A stretch of 5,558 bases of DNA from an uncultured Dermatophilus sp. Lineage in GTDB: Bacteria > Actinomycetota > Actinomycetes > Actinomycetales > Dermatophilaceae. The notes beneath the pieces are model-generated. The model was not told the origin of the DNA, did not search any database, and was given only the letters and a program-made list of their open reading frames with translations. Made by a program: the position numbers and the translations under genes. The DNA is taken from positions 1 to 5,558 of the forward strand of contig CAMCQD010000143.1 in the NCBI GenBank assembly GCA_945876925.1, in the 5' to 3' direction. Position 1 is the stretch's first letter; each line of letters opens with the position of its first letter. Positions 4,704 through 5,558 of the stretch are shown one piece after another.

Positions 4704-5195
4704 GTGAACAGCACGCACATCAATCTGGGCAGCTTCACCGGCTGGTCCTATCACCAGGCCGGGCATCTGGTCGCGGCGGCGCTGCGCGGCGCCGATCCGG
4801 CGACCCGGATCCGCCTGGATCAGCTCATGGAACCGGGCTACTGCGGCGAGGCGGGCGCTCCCTTCATCGCCTTCGCCGGGCCCTGGGCCGAGCGTGCCTG
4901 CGGCGCTGCCGATGTCGAGATCGTCCACGGGGACGACGCCTTCGACCCGGCGGCGCTCAGCGCGCGCTGCGGTGACCGCGATGTCGTCGATGAGGCCAGC
5001 AGCCAGGTCGCTACCTTGCTGCGGCACGTCGGGGCCGATGAGGACCGCGCCTGGGGGTGGCTGCCGGGGGTCACCGCGGCCTGGAACGGCGAACTGGCCC
5101 AGGCCTGGCCGGCGATCGAGTGGGCCGCCGGCCAGCTCCGCGCCGACCTGGAACTCAGCGTTGCACAGGTGCGAAGCCGGCTCGCCGCAGCATGA
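4704..5195 (+). CDS. FtsH/M41-peptidase-like protein with HQAGH in place of HEAGH
   Basis: This 163-residue protein has no signal peptide or membrane segment. Near the N-terminus WSYHQAGHLVAAALRG (15-29) aligns with the zinc-binding helix of M41-type proteases (xxHEAGHxVVAxxxG), with His17 and His21 as zinc ligands but Gln18 where the catalytic glutamate should be. Next comes IAFAGPWAERACG (55-67), matching the AGxxAE segment of small M41-like proteins. GDDAFDPAAL (76-85) then resembles the region that supplies the third, acidic metal ligand (Asp78 or Asp81). The order of these three elements supports a zincin-like fold without the AAA+ ATPase part of FtsH. The Glu-to-Gln change predicts weak or no peptidase activity. 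The start is GTG, preceded by GGGGGA at 4695-4700. Its last 41 bp overlap the convergent gene on the - strand. Family assignment is by motif only; the function is unknown. Confidence 0.72.
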   Translation: MNSTHINLGSFTGWSYHQAGHLVAAALRGADPATRIRLDQLMEPGYCGEAGAPFIAFAGPWAERACGAADVEIVHGDDAFDPAALSARCGDRDVVDEASSQVATLLRHVGADEDRAWGWLPGVTAAWNGELAQAWPAIEWAAGQLRADLELSVAQVRSRLAAA

Positions 5196-5541
5196 GCTCG
5201 GCGTAGGGGTCGACCGTCTCCCCGGTGAGGAACCGGCCTAGCTGAGCTCCCAGCCAGTCGCGCGGGTCGGCTGCGGCGTCCGCCTGCGGTTCCTGCTGCG
5301 CGCCGGCCGGGGCCGCCTGGTGGCTGGGCGTCCCGGCCCGGCTAGCGGTCGCCGGGACGACGGCGGCGGCTCCCCGGGCCGCCTGCGCGTGCCGCTCCAC
5401 TGCGTGATACAGCTCGTGATCAGCTGACCCGGCCGGCGCTGAGGTGCCCGCTGCGGCGGGTGCGCCCTGGCTGGCGGCCAGTCCCGCCGGGACCGCGCTT
5501 CCGGATGCGCGGGCGTGGTCGGTTCCGGGCTTGATGAGCAT
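5155..5541 (-). CDS. Hypothetical Ala-rich 128-residue protein
   Basis: I do not recognise this protein. The gene is supported by a strong ribosome binding site, GGAGGAG (5557-5551 on the - strand), 9 nt before the ATG at 5541-5539. Residues 1-40 are Ala/Gly/Ser/Pro-rich and probably disordered. A short charged helix (HELYHAVERHAQAARG, about 42-57) follows, then another Ala/Pro/Gln-rich linker (58-90). A more ordered C-terminal part (about 93-128) contains DWLGAQLGRFL and DPYAELMLRRAGF. No signal peptide, membrane segment or cysteine is present. The layout of short ordered segments joined by flexible linkers fits an adaptor or peptide-binding protein, but that is speculation. It runs tail to tail into the M41-like gene with a 41-bp overlap, so the final 13 codons or so of each share DNA. 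Genes to its right are outside the window. Confidence 0.65.
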   Translation of the reverse strand: MLIKPGTDHARASGSAVPAGLAASQGAPAAAGTSAPAGSADHELYHAVERHAQAARGAAAVVPATASRAGTPSHQAAPAGAQQEPQADAAADPRDWLGAQLGRFLTGETVDPYAELMLRRAGFAPVQR

Positions 5542-5550
5542 CGTGTCGTT

Positions 5551-5557
5551 CTCCTCC
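5551..5557 (-). promoter_or_regulatory. Ribosome binding site of the 128-residue hypothetical gene
   Basis: GGAGGAG on the - strand is a near-ideal Shine-Dalgarno sequence with a 9-nt spacer to the ATG at 5541. It is the main evidence that this frame, rather than an overlapping one, is translated. Confidence 0.65.
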
Positions 5558-5558
5558 A

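Noticed and set aside
1..5558. CRISPR array, insertion sequence or transposon ends
   Set aside because: No regularly spaced near-identical repeats, no transposase frame and no terminal inverted repeats with target duplications were found by reading.

Overview
The window is very GC-rich, with strong G/C bias at third codon positions, GTG as well as ATG starts, Shine-Dalgarno sites of the GGAGG type and TANNNT -10 boxes. Together with the gene families present this points to a high-GC actinomycete (Actinomycetota). I cannot name a genus from the sequence alone.

Layout, left to right. (1) Positions 1-978, + strand: the 3' part of a PrsW-family intramembrane metalloprotease, whose start lies outside the window. 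(2) 1246-2043, + strand: a complete carbon-nitrogen hydrolase of the Nit1/Nit2-like amidase branch, with a perfect 12-bp inverted repeat just upstream of its ribosome binding site. (3) 2265-3023, - strand: an Sfp-type 4'-phosphopantetheinyl transferase, convergent with the amidase and possibly translated from a leaderless mRNA. (4) 3110-3183, + strand: tRNA-Arg with anticodon TCT, divergent from the transferase. (5) 3184-3633: 450 bp without a convincing gene, rich in GC hairpins. (6) 3634-4170, - strand: a CsoR-type copper-sensing repressor with an unusual repeat-containing disordered N-terminal extension, and a CsoR-like operator over its own promoter. (7) 4249-4703: about 450 bp of very GC-rich DNA with imperfect repeats and small palindromes. 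(8) 4704-5195, + strand: a small FtsH/M41-peptidase-like protein in which the HEAGH zinc motif reads HQAGH. (9) 5155-5541, - strand: a 128-residue Ala-rich hypothetical protein that overlaps the previous gene tail to tail by 41 bp.

The genes do not form one operon. Strand changes separate nearly every transcription unit, and the known functions (membrane proteolysis, amide hydrolysis, carrier-protein activation, arginine tRNA, copper sensing) look like ordinary chromosomal housekeeping or stress genes. I do not see a clearly new multi-gene system. The items most worth a second look are the HQAGH M41-like protein with its overlapping partner, the extended CsoR with no copper-export partner in view, and the inverted repeat in front of the amidase gene.
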